DNA from: an uncultured Oscillibacter sp.
Lineage (GTDB): Bacteria; Bacillota; Clostridia; Oscillospirales; Oscillospiraceae
Assembly: GCA_910577405.1 (NCBI GenBank)
Contig: CAJTMG010000017.1
Span: forward strand, 1-64,000
Length of the DNA stretch: 64,000 nt
Direction of reading: 5' to 3'
Within the stretch, counting starts at the first letter, position 1. Each line of letters starts with the position of its first letter. Under the pieces are notes generated by a model, which ran no database searches, was not told the DNA's origin, and saw nothing but the letters and a program-made list of their open reading frames with translations. Both the position numbers and the translations under genes were made by a program. Below are positions 15,403 through 23,145 of the stretch, piece after piece.

Positions 15403-15442
15403 AAAAAGCGCTTCAGGCAAAAGAACCCGAAGCGCTTTTTTT
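15403..15442 (+). terminator. terminator of the 55-residue protein gene
   Basis: AAAAAGCGCTTC and GAAGCGCTTTTT form a 12-base stem followed by further T residues. Confidence 0.9.
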
Positions 15443-15481
15443 GTTCTGATATGGCTGGAACGGATTCCTTACGCAATCTGT

Positions 15482-15521
15482 AAAAAGGCCGCTGCTTTGT
15501 TGCGGGCAAGCGGCTTTTTTC
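15482..15521 (-). terminator. terminator of the superoxide dismutase gene
   Basis: On the minus strand an AGCCGCTT/AGCGGCCT stem with a small bulge is followed by TTTTT, immediately after the dismutase stop. Confidence 0.7.
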
Positions 15522-15524
15522 ATG

Positions 15525-16166
15525 TCAGTCCTGGGGATACAGAGGACGGCTGCGGAGGATGGCGTTATAGATTTCCGACACGGCAGGCCAGTCGACGCGG
15601 CGGAACCAGCTGTTGAAATAGTCGCCCCGGCGGTTCTGGTAGTCGAGATAGTAGGCGTGTTCCCAGACGTCGCAGGGCAGCAGGGGAATCAGCGGGAAGG
15701 GCACGTCCTGATTGGGCGTCTTGCGGATGGAAAGATTTCCCTCCCGATCGCTGACGAGCCAAGCCCAGCCGGAGCCGAATTGTCCCAGAGCGGCGGTCTT
15801 CAGGGTTTTCTCCAGCTCGTGGAGGTCGCCGAAATCCCGGGCAATCGCGTCGGCAAGAGGGCCTTCCGGATCTTTGGGGTCTGGGGAGAGGGTGCGGAAA
15901 TAGAGGTCGTGGTTATAAACGCCTCCCGCATTGTTCCGGATGCCCTGACGGACGTTCTCCGGAAGCTCCGTCCATTCCAGAATCAGCCGTGCAAGAGGCC
16001 AGTCCTGCAAATCCGGCTGGGTCTCCAAGAGCTTGTTCAGATTGTCCATATAAGTCTGAAAATGCTTGTCGTGATGGAAATGCAGCGTCCGCTCGTCGAA
16101 TTCCGGCAGGAGAGCGTCGTAACCGTAGGGCAGCGGGGGCAGGGTGAATGGATAGTGGGATTCCAT
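15525..16166 (-). CDS. Fe/Mn superoxide dismutase
   Basis: This 213-residue cytoplasmic enzyme dismutates superoxide. The metal ligands of the family are visible: His in LHFHHDKHFQTYMDN near residue 29, His in GGVYNHDLYF near residue 82, and Asp and His in DVWEHAYYLDYQ near residue 170. The GSGWAWL block is also present. The ATG at 16166 has AAGGAG six bases upstream; the longer open frame is non-conserved. Fe and Mn types cannot be told apart confidently here. A dismutase in an apparent strict anaerobe suggests oxygen exposure in its habitat. It has its own terminator and no obvious operon partner. Confidence 0.93.
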   Translation of the reverse strand: MESHYPFTLPPLPYGYDALLPEFDERTLHFHHDKHFQTYMDNLNKLLETQPDLQDWPLARLILEWTELPENVRQGIRNNAGGVYNHDLYFRTLSPDPKDPEGPLADAIARDFGDLHELEKTLKTAALGQFGSGWAWLVSDREGNLSIRKTPNQDVPFPLIPLLPCDVWEHAYYLDYQNRRGDYFNSWFRRVDWPAVSEIYNAILRSRPLYPQD

Positions 16167-16538
16167 AGGCAGCTCCTTTCGATTGTAAACTTTGCTTTTT
16201 CTGTTCGTTTTCCTTTGCACGAGTACGCTATAGTATATGATTGTAGTTTGCCGGGCATACGGGACGAAAAAATTTCCTTCCGGCTGTGACAAAAACGCTT
16301 TCTCCATCGTCTATATGCTTGGAGGATTGTTTTCCGCCGGATTTTGGAAAGAGAGGAAAGTTTCGCGAAATTTTATTGTGATAATCTGCTCTCCGGAGAG
16401 GTTCCCTTGGAAGACATTGGAAATCAAAACAATTTTTTCTAACGCGGCGGGGTAATGGGGAATCAGCGCCGGGGTTTGACAAAGTTTGCAGGCAGACAGG
16501 TGTAAAGTAAAGGGGAATTGGAAAGGAGGCGATGGGGT

Positions 16539-17342
16539 TTGAGTGAGGAACGGCGGGTATTGCGATTGCGCACGTCGGAAATCCGGCCCAATCCCCGGCA
16601 GCCCCGGCGGATGTTTGACGAGGGGGCCCTGCGGGAACTGGCGGCGTCCATCAGGCGGCATGGGATTCTCCAGCCCCTGACCGTCCGGCGGCGCAATGGG
16701 GTCTGGGAACTGGTGGCTGGCGAACGGCGTCTTCGGGCGGCACGGCTGGCGGGGCTGGAGACGGTGCCCTGCATCGAGGCCGAGGTGGATGACAGGGAAT
16801 CGGCATTGCTGGCCCTGGTGGAGAATTTGCAGCGGCAGGACCTTCACTATTTCGAGGAAGCCGCCGCTATTGCCGCATACCTCCGTCAGTCCGGGTCCAC
16901 TCAGGAGGAGGCCGCCGCGCAGCTTGGACGTTCTCCCTCCGCCGTGGCCAACAAACTGCGGCTCCTGCGGCTCTCACAGCCCTGCCAGGCCCTGCTGCTG
17001 GAAAAGGGTCTGACGGAACGCCATGCCCGGGCCCTGCTTCGGCTGGAAGACGACGAGGAACGCCTTGCCGCCGCGAAAGTCATCGCCAGCCGTCATCTGA
17101 ACGTAGCCCAAACCGAACAGTACATCGAAAAGCGTCTTGCGGAGCTCCAGTCCACCCCGCCTGCCGGACGCCGTACATATATCATAAAGGACGTTCGCTT
17201 ATTCCTGAACAGCATCGACCGCAGCCTGCGCATCATCCGGGAGGCCGGCGTGGACGCACAGTGTCAGCGGGAGGATTCCGAAACCCATATCGTCCTGACA
17301 ATCCGCGTCCCCCGCCGGCCCGGTCAACAGAAAGAGAATTGA
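16539..17342 (+). CDS. ParB/Spo0J family protein, Noc-like
   Basis: This 267-residue protein has the ParB N-terminal domain with IRPNPRQPRRMFDEGALREL near residue 15 and the CTP-site motif GERRLRAARLAGL near residue 68. The central helix-turn-helix (STQEEAAAQLGRSPSAVANK) and a C-terminal region with VRLFLNSIDRSLRIIREAGV, as seen in clostridial Noc-type members, follow. I place the start at TTG 16539, nine bases after AAAGGAGG; the upstream TTG at 16518 overlaps the ribosome site. ParA is not adjacent, and I saw no perfect parS or Noc-site sequence in the window. The role is either chromosome segregation or nucleoid occlusion. Confidence 0.85.
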   Translation: MSEERRVLRLRTSEIRPNPRQPRRMFDEGALRELAASIRRHGILQPLTVRRRNGVWELVAGERRLRAARLAGLETVPCIEAEVDDRESALLALVENLQRQDLHYFEEAAAIAAYLRQSGSTQEEAAAQLGRSPSAVANKLRLLRLSQPCQALLLEKGLTERHARALLRLEDDEERLAAAKVIASRHLNVAQTEQYIEKRLAELQSTPPAGRRTYIIKDVRLFLNSIDRSLRIIREAGVDAQCQREDSETHIVLTIRVPRRPGQQKEN

Positions 17343-17357
17343 TTCCCACCGCACGTT

Positions 17358-17379
17358 AACCCCATCACAGGGGTTTTTT
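17358..17379 (+). terminator. terminator of the parB-like gene
   Basis: AACCCC-ATCACA-GGGGTT is followed by a T-run. Confidence 0.8.
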
Positions 17380-17542
17380 GTTGCCTAGCCCCCCTCCCTT
17401 ACCGCCAGCTCCTGTCTGCCCCTTCTCCCAAATCGCTTTTGTTATTTTTTTTGAACAAGTCACTCCTGATTCACCTGAGCGTTTTTCGTTTCAGACAAAT
17501 TTCTATTGTTACTGGATTGTAATCTTTTTTTCGCCGGAGTTG

Positions 17543-17551
17543 TGCTACAAT
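17543..17551 (+). promoter_or_regulatory. extended -10 promoter of the VanW gene
   Basis: TGCTACAAT is an extended -10 element about 70 bp before the start codon. No good -35 box stands at the usual distance. Confidence 0.45.
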
Positions 17552-17622
17552 AGAAAATCAGGGGAGCGTCCGCTTTGTGTGTGCGGCTTCCTCAAATCCA
17601 TTCAGGCAATCAGGAGGGCTTC

Positions 17623-19491
17623 ATGGAACAGACAACAAATGAAGTCAAACGACCCGGAGCGGGCGGGTCACGCAAACGCAGAGGGCGTCCCGGCATTGGC
17701 GGCAGCGCGCCCTTTATCGCCCTGGGACTGACCGCTGCAATCCTTGCAGGGGCCTACCTCGGACTCTGCGCCTACGCCAATTCCCAGAACGTGTTCTACG
17801 GGAATTATGCCATCAACGGCGTGGATGTGGGCGGTATGTCCGTGGAACAGGCCGGTGAAGCATTGGCGTCCGCCCTGCCCGCCCAGACCATCAGCATCAG
17901 CTCCAGCCAGAATCCCGCCGACGAGGGCTGGACCAACGCCCCCAGCGCTTCCGTTACCCTTGGGGAATTGGGCTATACGGCGGAACAATGCCCCGGAATC
18001 GCTCAGGCCCGGTTCCAGCACCAGCAGTCCGGAGGCTTCTTCAGCCGGGGCGCGCAGTACCTCTCCGCTATGACTTCCTCCCGCAGGAATAACGTCACCT
18101 TGGAGGAACGGGACGAGGCCGTTTTTCAGCAGGGCGTTGCAAAGCTGGCCCAGGACCTCTCGCTGGCGCCTCAGGAAGGGTCTCATTCCGTGGACGGCGA
18201 TATGCTCTCCATCACCAAATCCGCCAACGGCCGCAGCGTCCAGACCAATGTGCTGACCAAGGCCCTGGAGGACGCTATTTTGAAGACGGAGACGGAAGCC
18301 AAGGTCAATTTCGACCAGGAGAAAGCGCCTCAGATCACCGCGCAGGCAGTCCACGACGAAATGGCCGGCGAAATGAAAAACGCGGGCTACGATGCAGCTA
18401 CCGGAAGCATTATCCCCGAACAGGTGGGCGCGGATTTTGACGTGGCTCAGGCTCAGAAACTCCTGAACGAGGCCGGGCCCGGCGAGACCATCACCATTCA
18501 GGCCGATATCCAGAAACCGGAGGTCACCGCGGAGGTCTTGAAAAAAGTCCTTTTCCGGGACCTTCTAGGAGAATATACCACCCATGTCAGCGGTTCCGCG
18601 GCCCGCATCAATAATGTCAAGCTGGCGTCCGCGGCATTCAACGGCACCGTGCTCAACAGCGGCGACGTGTTCTCCTATAACGGCGTGGTGGGCCAGCGTA
18701 CCACCGCCAAGGGTTATAAGGGCGCGCCTGCCTACGTGAACGGCGACACAGTGAACGAAATCGGCGGCGGCGTCTGTCAGCCTTCTTCTACCCTTTACTA
18801 CGCCTGCCTTTTGGCCAATATGGAGATCACCGAGCGCTACGCCCATCGCTATATCCCCGCCTACATCACCCGTGGTATGGACGCGACGGTTTCCTGGGGC
18901 GGTCCGGATTATAAGTTTACCAATAATACCGCTTACCCTGTGAAAGTCGTGGCTTCCTATGCCAATAATTACCTGACCGTCCAGCTTTACGGCACCAAAA
19001 CCAACGATGTGACGGTGAAGATGACTTACGAAACCCTTTCCACTACCCCATTCAAGGTCATTACCAAGGAGGACCCGTCCCTTGCCGCCGGGAAACAGTC
19101 CGTGCAGGTGACCCCCTACACCGGCTACAAGGTCCGGACTTACCGCAATCTCTACGACGGCAGCGGCAAACTCATTTCCAGCGAGTTCGAGGCCAACAGT
19201 GATTACAAGTCCCGGGATAAGGTGGTCCTTGTGGGCGCCAGCGCTTCCGAACCTGCCTCCAGCAACACCACCGCTCCGGCAGAGACCCCGACAACAACAC
19301 CTGTAACTCCGCCTGCTGAACAGACTCCCACTCCGGCGCCTGTTAATCCCCCCGCCGAGCAGACACCAACCCCCAATCCGGAACCAACTCCCACGCCGGA
19401 ACCTGCTCCCGCGCCTGAGCCTGTACCAGAACCTGATCCCGCGCCGGAGGACTTCACCCCCGTGATCGTTATCCCGCCCGCGGAGGAATAA
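17623..19491 (+). CDS. VanW-family surface protein with proline-rich tail
   Basis: This 622-residue protein has a basic cytoplasmic N-terminus, one membrane-spanning segment (about residues 32-52), two peptidoglycan-binding-4-like regions, then a VanW domain (about residues 330-460). The VanW domain includes LNSGDVFSYNGVVG, NEIGGGVCQPSSTLYYA and the ERYAHRYIPAYI segment. A Pro/Thr/Glu-rich tail of about 80 residues follows and likely spans the cell wall. The ATG has AGGAGG five bases upstream. VanW proteins occur in some vancomycin-resistance clusters but are common in Clostridia without them, and no van genes are present here. The exact activity is unknown. Confidence 0.9.
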   Translation: MEQTTNEVKRPGAGGSRKRRGRPGIGGSAPFIALGLTAAILAGAYLGLCAYANSQNVFYGNYAINGVDVGGMSVEQAGEALASALPAQTISISSSQNPADEGWTNAPSASVTLGELGYTAEQCPGIAQARFQHQQSGGFFSRGAQYLSAMTSSRRNNVTLEERDEAVFQQGVAKLAQDLSLAPQEGSHSVDGDMLSITKSANGRSVQTNVLTKALEDAILKTETEAKVNFDQEKAPQITAQAVHDEMAGEMKNAGYDAATGSIIPEQVGADFDVAQAQKLLNEAGPGETITIQADIQKPEVTAEVLKKVLFRDLLGEYTTHVSGSAARINNVKLASAAFNGTVLNSGDVFSYNGVVGQRTTAKGYKGAPAYVNGDTVNEIGGGVCQPSSTLYYACLLANMEITERYAHRYIPAYITRGMDATVSWGGPDYKFTNNTAYPVKVVASYANNYLTVQLYGTKTNDVTVKMTYETLSTTPFKVITKEDPSLAAGKQSVQVTPYTGYKVRTYRNLYDGSGKLISSEFEANSDYKSRDKVVLVGASASEPASSNTTAPAETPTTTPVTPPAEQTPTPAPVNPPAEQTPTPNPEPTPTPEPAPAPEPVPEPDPAPEDFTPVIVIPPAEE

Positions 19492-19497
19492 GACAGA

Positions 19498-19534
19498 AAA
19501 GAGACGTACCGTTTTTTGGTATGTCTCTTTTTTT
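19498..19534 (+). terminator. terminator of the VanW gene
   Basis: AGAGACGTACC pairs with GGTATGTCTCT (one mismatch) and is followed by a long T-run. Confidence 0.85.
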
Positions 19535-19562
19535 GGCTTTTATTTGCTTTTTTTGAAAAAAG

Positions 19563-19590
19563 TGAGACAAGAGGGGCGCGCTGGGTCGTA
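19563..19590 (+). promoter_or_regulatory. possible ECF-type autoregulated promoter
   Basis: TGAGAC (19563-19568) and CGTA (19587-19590) are 18 bases apart. They resemble the TGAAAC/CGTA pattern of Firmicutes ECF sigma promoters and stand directly before the sigma gene. No sigma-A-like promoter is apparent there. Confidence 0.5.
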
Positions 19591-19633
19591 TGATAAGTGA
19601 GAGCGCTTTCAAGCCAGGAAACGAGGACGGATT

Positions 19634-20116
19634 ATGGACAAGGCCAGCTTTACCGCAGCGGTGGCGGAGTATCAAAATATGGTTTTCCGGACGGCGCTGC
19701 ACAGCCTGGGATGCCGTTCGGACGCCGATGACGCAGTTCAGGAGGTCTTTTTGCGGCTGTATCAGCACGGGAAGGGCTTTGAGAACGGGGAGCATCTGCG
19801 TCGCTGGCTCCTCCGGGTGACGGTGAACTACTGCCGGGACGTACTGAAAAGCCCATGGCGGAAGCGGCGGGTCTCCCTGGACGAGCTGCCGGATATCCCC
19901 GTTTTCGATCAGCCGGAACAGGCCGCCCTTTACCGGGAAGTCATGGCCCTGCCGGAAAAATACCGGACCGTCCTGAACCTGTTCTACTACGAGGAACTGA
20001 CCGCCCGGGAAATCGGGGAACTGCTCGGCGTGGATACTTCTACCGTCACCACCCGTCTCTCCCGGGCCCGGGCAAAGCTGAAAAGCAGACTGGGGGAGGC
20101 GTGGCAGGATGAATAA
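19634..20116 (+). CDS. ECF-type RNA polymerase sigma factor
   Basis: This 160-residue protein has region 2 (YQNMVFRTALHSLGCRSDADDAVQEVFLRLYQ, about residues 13-44) and region 4 (ALPEKYRTVLNLFYYEELTAREIGELLGVDTSTVTTRLSR, about residues 105-145), separated by a short linker as in group 4 sigma factors. The next gene overlaps it by eight bases and encodes a membrane protein that probably acts as its antagonist. A TGAGAC/CGTA element upstream suggests positive autoregulation. The stimulus is unknown. Confidence 0.92.
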   Translation: MDKASFTAAVAEYQNMVFRTALHSLGCRSDADDAVQEVFLRLYQHGKGFENGEHLRRWLLRVTVNYCRDVLKSPWRKRRVSLDELPDIPVFDQPEQAALYREVMALPEKYRTVLNLFYYEELTAREIGELLGVDTSTVTTRLSRARAKLKSRLGEAWQDE

Positions 20117-21917
20117 TAAGGATTTCTATCAGGAGACTTTTTCCCAGGTCCACGGCTCCCGTACGGTTACATGGGAGGATTGTGAGCACATGAGAAAACG
20201 ACATTCCATCGGAAAACGGCTCTTTATGCTGGCGGCGGTGATCGTGGTGGCCGCTGCGCTGTCCGGGCTGGCTATCGCGGTCAATTTCCTGGGCCTGCGG
20301 GATACCCTGCTGCCGGAACAGTACGGCGTGTATAAGACCGACGAGTATGGAAAGATCATCCCCGGAGAGTACGAGTATACGGATTTTATCAGCCTTTCCG
20401 GATTCAACGACACGCCCGAGAGTCAGGCCCTGGCGGAATGGCAGTCGTTTCTGGAGGGCTATGACCAGGACGGGAGCATCATCGCTTCTGTCGGCAACAA
20501 CCCTACTGGTTTCGAGGACCGCTACGGTATGTATCTTGTCTATACCCAGGAAATGGCTGATAAATTAGAGGAAATCATCGCGAAATATGACCTGCGCCTG
20601 CATAGCTGGATGGAAGTGATCCTGCCCGAGGTCTGGCCACTGGCTGTAGGGGACTTTATGGCGGGGAACAACACGGCCTGGAGCGGCTATATCTACGAGG
20701 ACGGCACCTTTCAGTTTGACGGCGAGGCGGAGCTGCCTGGCTATGGGAAAATCGACTACCAATTCAGACGGACGGCGCGGGGGACCTTCAACGACGTGAT
20801 GCTGAACGTGGGGGATTTGTCCGGCTTCCAGGAATGGAGCTTCCAGACTTCCTGCGGCGTAACGGTGACCTTGGGTCTGGGGGCGCAGAACCGGTCTTTG
20901 CTGATTGCCGATCTGGGGGACAGCTTTGTGACTGTGAACGTCCTGACCGGCATGGAGGGCGACGATACCTTTTCCTCCGGAGGCATCGGCAGGGCGGAGC
21001 TGGAAGCCTTTGCGGACCTGTTCGATTTCACGGTTCTGTCCCCTGTGAGCGCGCCGGACCGGAATGCCATTCTGTCCGCAAACGAACGTTATGTGGCAGA
21101 GCTGGAAAGCACTCCCCCTGAAACGCTCCCCAGTGAATCCGAAGACCCCCTCTATATCCGGACCGGCATCCAGTACGAGACGGCAAAGGAATTCGTCCTT
21201 CTGCTGGCGGAACGGATTGAGAACGGCGAGAAAGAGGAAATTGCCGGAATGCTGGCCTACCCTGTGCAGATTGAAACTTCTGACAATGCCGTGACTGTGG
21301 AAACCGCGGAAGAATTCCTGTCTTACTATGACCAGACCATAGGAGAGAACGCCCGGTCCCTGACGGCAGATATGACCTGGGAGCCGACGCCGGAAAAAAT
21401 CTTCTCTGACGGAAGCGGTCTTGCGTCTGCGGCAAACGGCGCGGTCTGGTTCGGGCTGACGGAGGACGGTGTAATCCGCGTGTTTACCTTGCAGACAGAT
21501 CAATGGAGCATCCGGCCCGCTTCCGGCATTTCCCAGGACGAGCCGTATGTCTCCCTCTCCCTGGACGAAAGCCGGACGTTCCTTCTTGAATTGGCGGACG
21601 ACCTGGCGCAGGGACGGAAGGAAGACGCAGCAGACCGTTTGTCCTACCCCGCTCAGGTCAAGGCCCCCGACGGCGAATGGGTCGTCAATACGCCGGAGGA
21701 ATTCCTGGAGCATTACAATGAATCCGCTGGCGCGACCCTTGCGGCGGACCTTCAGGCGGACCCCGAACCTGTTCTGGACGGCGGCGGCGGGCTGGCTTCT
21801 GCTGCTGACGGCTCCGTGAGGTTCGGAAGGTCTCAGGATGGCTCTATCCGCGTTTTTGCCCTGCAATCCGACGTCTGGCTATGGAGCGTTCAGTATTGTG
21901 GCAGTGAACAGCCATAA
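20109..21917 (+). CDS. membrane-anchored probable anti-sigma protein with internal duplication
   Basis: This 602-residue protein has a short cytoplasmic N-terminus of about 38 residues (with ETFSQVHGSRTVTWEDC), one membrane segment (FMLAAVIVVAAALSGLAIAV, about residues 40-60) and a large extracytoplasmic part. The C-terminal 240 residues contain two related units of about 110 residues. Each has an acidic EEFL(S/E)(Y/H)Y motif and ends with GLASAA(N/D)G(A/S)V(W/R)FG...DG(V/S)IRVF(T/A)LQ(T/S)D. The start overlaps the sigma gene by eight bases, so the two are translated together. The topology and coupling suggest an anti-sigma factor, though no zinc-type ASD motif is visible. The function is inferred from context only. 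Confidence 0.75.
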   Translation: MNNKDFYQETFSQVHGSRTVTWEDCEHMRKRHSIGKRLFMLAAVIVVAAALSGLAIAVNFLGLRDTLLPEQYGVYKTDEYGKIIPGEYEYTDFISLSGFNDTPESQALAEWQSFLEGYDQDGSIIASVGNNPTGFEDRYGMYLVYTQEMADKLEEIIAKYDLRLHSWMEVILPEVWPLAVGDFMAGNNTAWSGYIYEDGTFQFDGEAELPGYGKIDYQFRRTARGTFNDVMLNVGDLSGFQEWSFQTSCGVTVTLGLGAQNRSLLIADLGDSFVTVNVLTGMEGDDTFSSGGIGRAELEAFADLFDFTVLSPVSAPDRNAILSANERYVAELESTPPETLPSESEDPLYIRTGIQYETAKEFVLLLAERIENGEKEEIAGMLAYPVQIETSDNAVTVETAEEFLSYYDQTIGENARSLTADMTWEPTPEKIFSDGSGLASAANGAVWFGLTEDGVIRVFTLQTDQWSIRPASGISQDEPYVSLSLDESRTFLLELADDLAQGRKEDAADRLSYPAQVKAPDGEWVVNTPEEFLEHYNESAGATLAADLQADPEPVLDGGGGLASAADGSVRFGRSQDGSIRVFALQSDVWLWSVQYCGSEQP

Positions 21918-21922
21918 ATAAG

Positions 21923-21956
21923 AAAGAGGACCGTTTCCTTCGGCCCTCTTTTTTCT
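21923..21956. terminator. bidirectional terminator
   Basis: AAGAGGACCG and CGGCCCTCTT form a stem with T-runs on both strands, between the sigma-operon end and the convergent CAT-like gene. Confidence 0.8.
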
Positions 21957-22577
21957 TTACAGCGTTTCTATCATTTTGGACAGGATTTCGTAAAAACGCC
22001 CGATGTGCAGTCCGTCTACAAAGCGGTGATTCAGCTCCAAAGACATCTGTAACCGCTGCCGGCCGCCCTCTTCCGCGTACTTCCCCCAAGCAATCCGGGG
22101 CACGCTGTCATCCGGGTCGAAATCCCGCTCGTTGGTCACCGACGTGATCTCTACCCAGGGCAGACAGGAAAAATAGATCAGGTCCTCCGTGTCGTCGCCG
22201 TCCAGGAAGGTTTTCTGTCCTGCACTCCGCTCCTTCGCCGCCGCGCAGAATGTCTCTATGTCGTCCCCGAGCTCCGGCATGGTGACAATGTGGAACTGTT
22301 CCGCGCCGGGATGCAGGTCCGTAAAACTCGGCAGACGGCGGTCCAGAAGCACTGCCCGGCCCTCCGAAATCGCGTAACGGAAATTTTCCACCTCGTTCAA
22401 TGCCTTCGTTGTCAGCCAGACCAGCGCGTAATAGAACGACAGGCTGTGTTCCTTCGTGTACGCCTTCAGCCGGGTCACGTCCAGCCGGAAGGTCACGCTG
22501 TAGAAAGGCTGCGACATCCCTGAGAAGAACGTGAACGCTTCCCGCCGGGGCCAGGTTTCCATATCAATTACCTGCAT
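21957..22577 (-). CDS. chloramphenicol acetyltransferase-like protein (CatA family)
   Basis: This 206-residue protein belongs to the trimeric CAT fold. The C-terminal catalytic motif appears as LELNHRFVDGLHIGRFY near residue 183, retaining the second His and the DG of HHxxxDG but with Asn replacing the first His. SFYYALVWLTTKALNEVENFRY near residue 46 and LPWVEITSV near residue 139 are typical. CAT-family members include true chloramphenicol resistance enzymes and many housekeeping acetyltransferases. The active His is present, so activity is possible, but resistance should not be assumed. It is monocistronic. Confidence 0.82.
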   Translation of the reverse strand: MQVIDMETWPRREAFTFFSGMSQPFYSVTFRLDVTRLKAYTKEHSLSFYYALVWLTTKALNEVENFRYAISEGRAVLLDRRLPSFTDLHPGAEQFHIVTMPELGDDIETFCAAAKERSAGQKTFLDGDDTEDLIYFSCLPWVEITSVTNERDFDPDDSVPRIAWGKYAEEGGRQRLQMSLELNHRFVDGLHIGRFYEILSKMIETL

Positions 22578-22589
22578 TGTAAATCCCTC

Positions 22590-22781
22590 CTATTCTTCTA
22601 TCTTTACAATCTCAATAGCCGATACCAGAAGAAAGTTAATCAATTCATTCCGGGAATAATTGGTCCGCTCCGCCAGGTCATCCAGCTTTTCAAGCAGTTC
22701 CTCCCGCATTCGCACAGATACGTTTTTATATCCATTATCCCCTCTGGGGTGCGCTTTCCTCTTGATCTTAATCTCCTCCAC
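22590..22781 (-). CDS. CopG-like ribbon-helix-helix protein
   Basis: This 63-residue protein contains YKNVSVRMREELLEKLDDLAERTNYSRNELINFLLVSAIEI, a classical strand-helix-helix of the CopG/Arc type, preceded by a basic tail. The start is GTG with GAGGTG eight bases upstream. It is divergent from an XRE-type gene, and 10-base inverted repeats flank the promoter between them. It could be an antitoxin-like or autoregulatory protein. No toxin gene is next to it; the CAT-like gene lies 12 bp downstream. Confidence 0.8.
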   Translation of the reverse strand: MEEIKIKRKAHPRGDNGYKNVSVRMREELLEKLDDLAERTNYSRNELINFLLVSAIEIVKIEE

Positions 22782-22803
22782 AGTTTTATCACCTCATAAA
22801 CAG

Positions 22804-22859
22804 TCTAATATAACGATTGACTTTTATCTATGATTTTATTATAATAGAATTATATTAGA
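22804..22859. promoter_or_regulatory. divergent control region with inverted repeats and promoter
   Basis: TCTAATATAA (22804-22813) and TTATATTAGA (22850-22859) are perfect 10-base arms. Between them, on the plus strand, TTGACT (22817-22822) and TATAAT (22840-22845) are 17 bases apart. A protein binding both arms would control the XRE gene and probably the divergent copG-like gene. Confidence 0.7.
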
Positions 22860-22880
22860 AAAATATTATAATGTGATATT

Positions 22881-23099
22881 ATGTCGAAACGGCTTCGAAA
22901 CGCACGCAGACAACGGGGATATTCCAGGGCACAGCTTGCGCGCCGTATAGGAATCAGCCTGTCCCATATGGCCGAACTGGAAAATGGCGACGTTCTTCCC
23001 TCCATTTCCACCCTGCGGACCCTCTGCCTGATTCTGGACGTCTCCGCGGATTATCTCTTGTTCGGATACAGGGCGGTCCCGCTGAAAAGCAGAAAATAA
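22881..23099 (+). CDS. XRE-family helix-turn-helix regulator
   Basis: This 72-residue single-domain protein has the Cro/C1 HTH: MSKRLRNARRQRGYSRAQLA followed by RRIGISLSHMAELENGDVLPSISTL. The end, DVSADYLLFGY, is typical of small clostridial XRE regulators. No Shine-Dalgarno sequence is visible before the ATG; the leader is extremely AT-rich. The gene is divergent from a CopG-like gene across a region with 10-base inverted repeats, so it is likely autoregulated. Confidence 0.85.
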   Translation: MSKRLRNARRQRGYSRAQLARRIGISLSHMAELENGDVLPSISTLRTLCLILDVSADYLLFGYRAVPLKSRK

Positions 23100-23141
23100 G
23101 GAGCCGGAAACGCCCTGCTGAGCTGATTTTCGGCTCCTTAC
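23098..23141. terminator. terminator between XRE gene and P-type ATPase gene
   Basis: AAGGAGCCGGAAA and TTTTCGGCTCCTT form a stem between two convergent genes. The T-rich side favours the ATPase transcript. Confidence 0.7.
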
Positions 23142-23145
23142 AACC

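Noticed and set aside
17623..19491. VanW as evidence for vancomycin resistance
   Set aside because: No vanH, ligase, vanX or two-component genes are in the window, and VanW-domain proteins are common in Clostridia without resistance.
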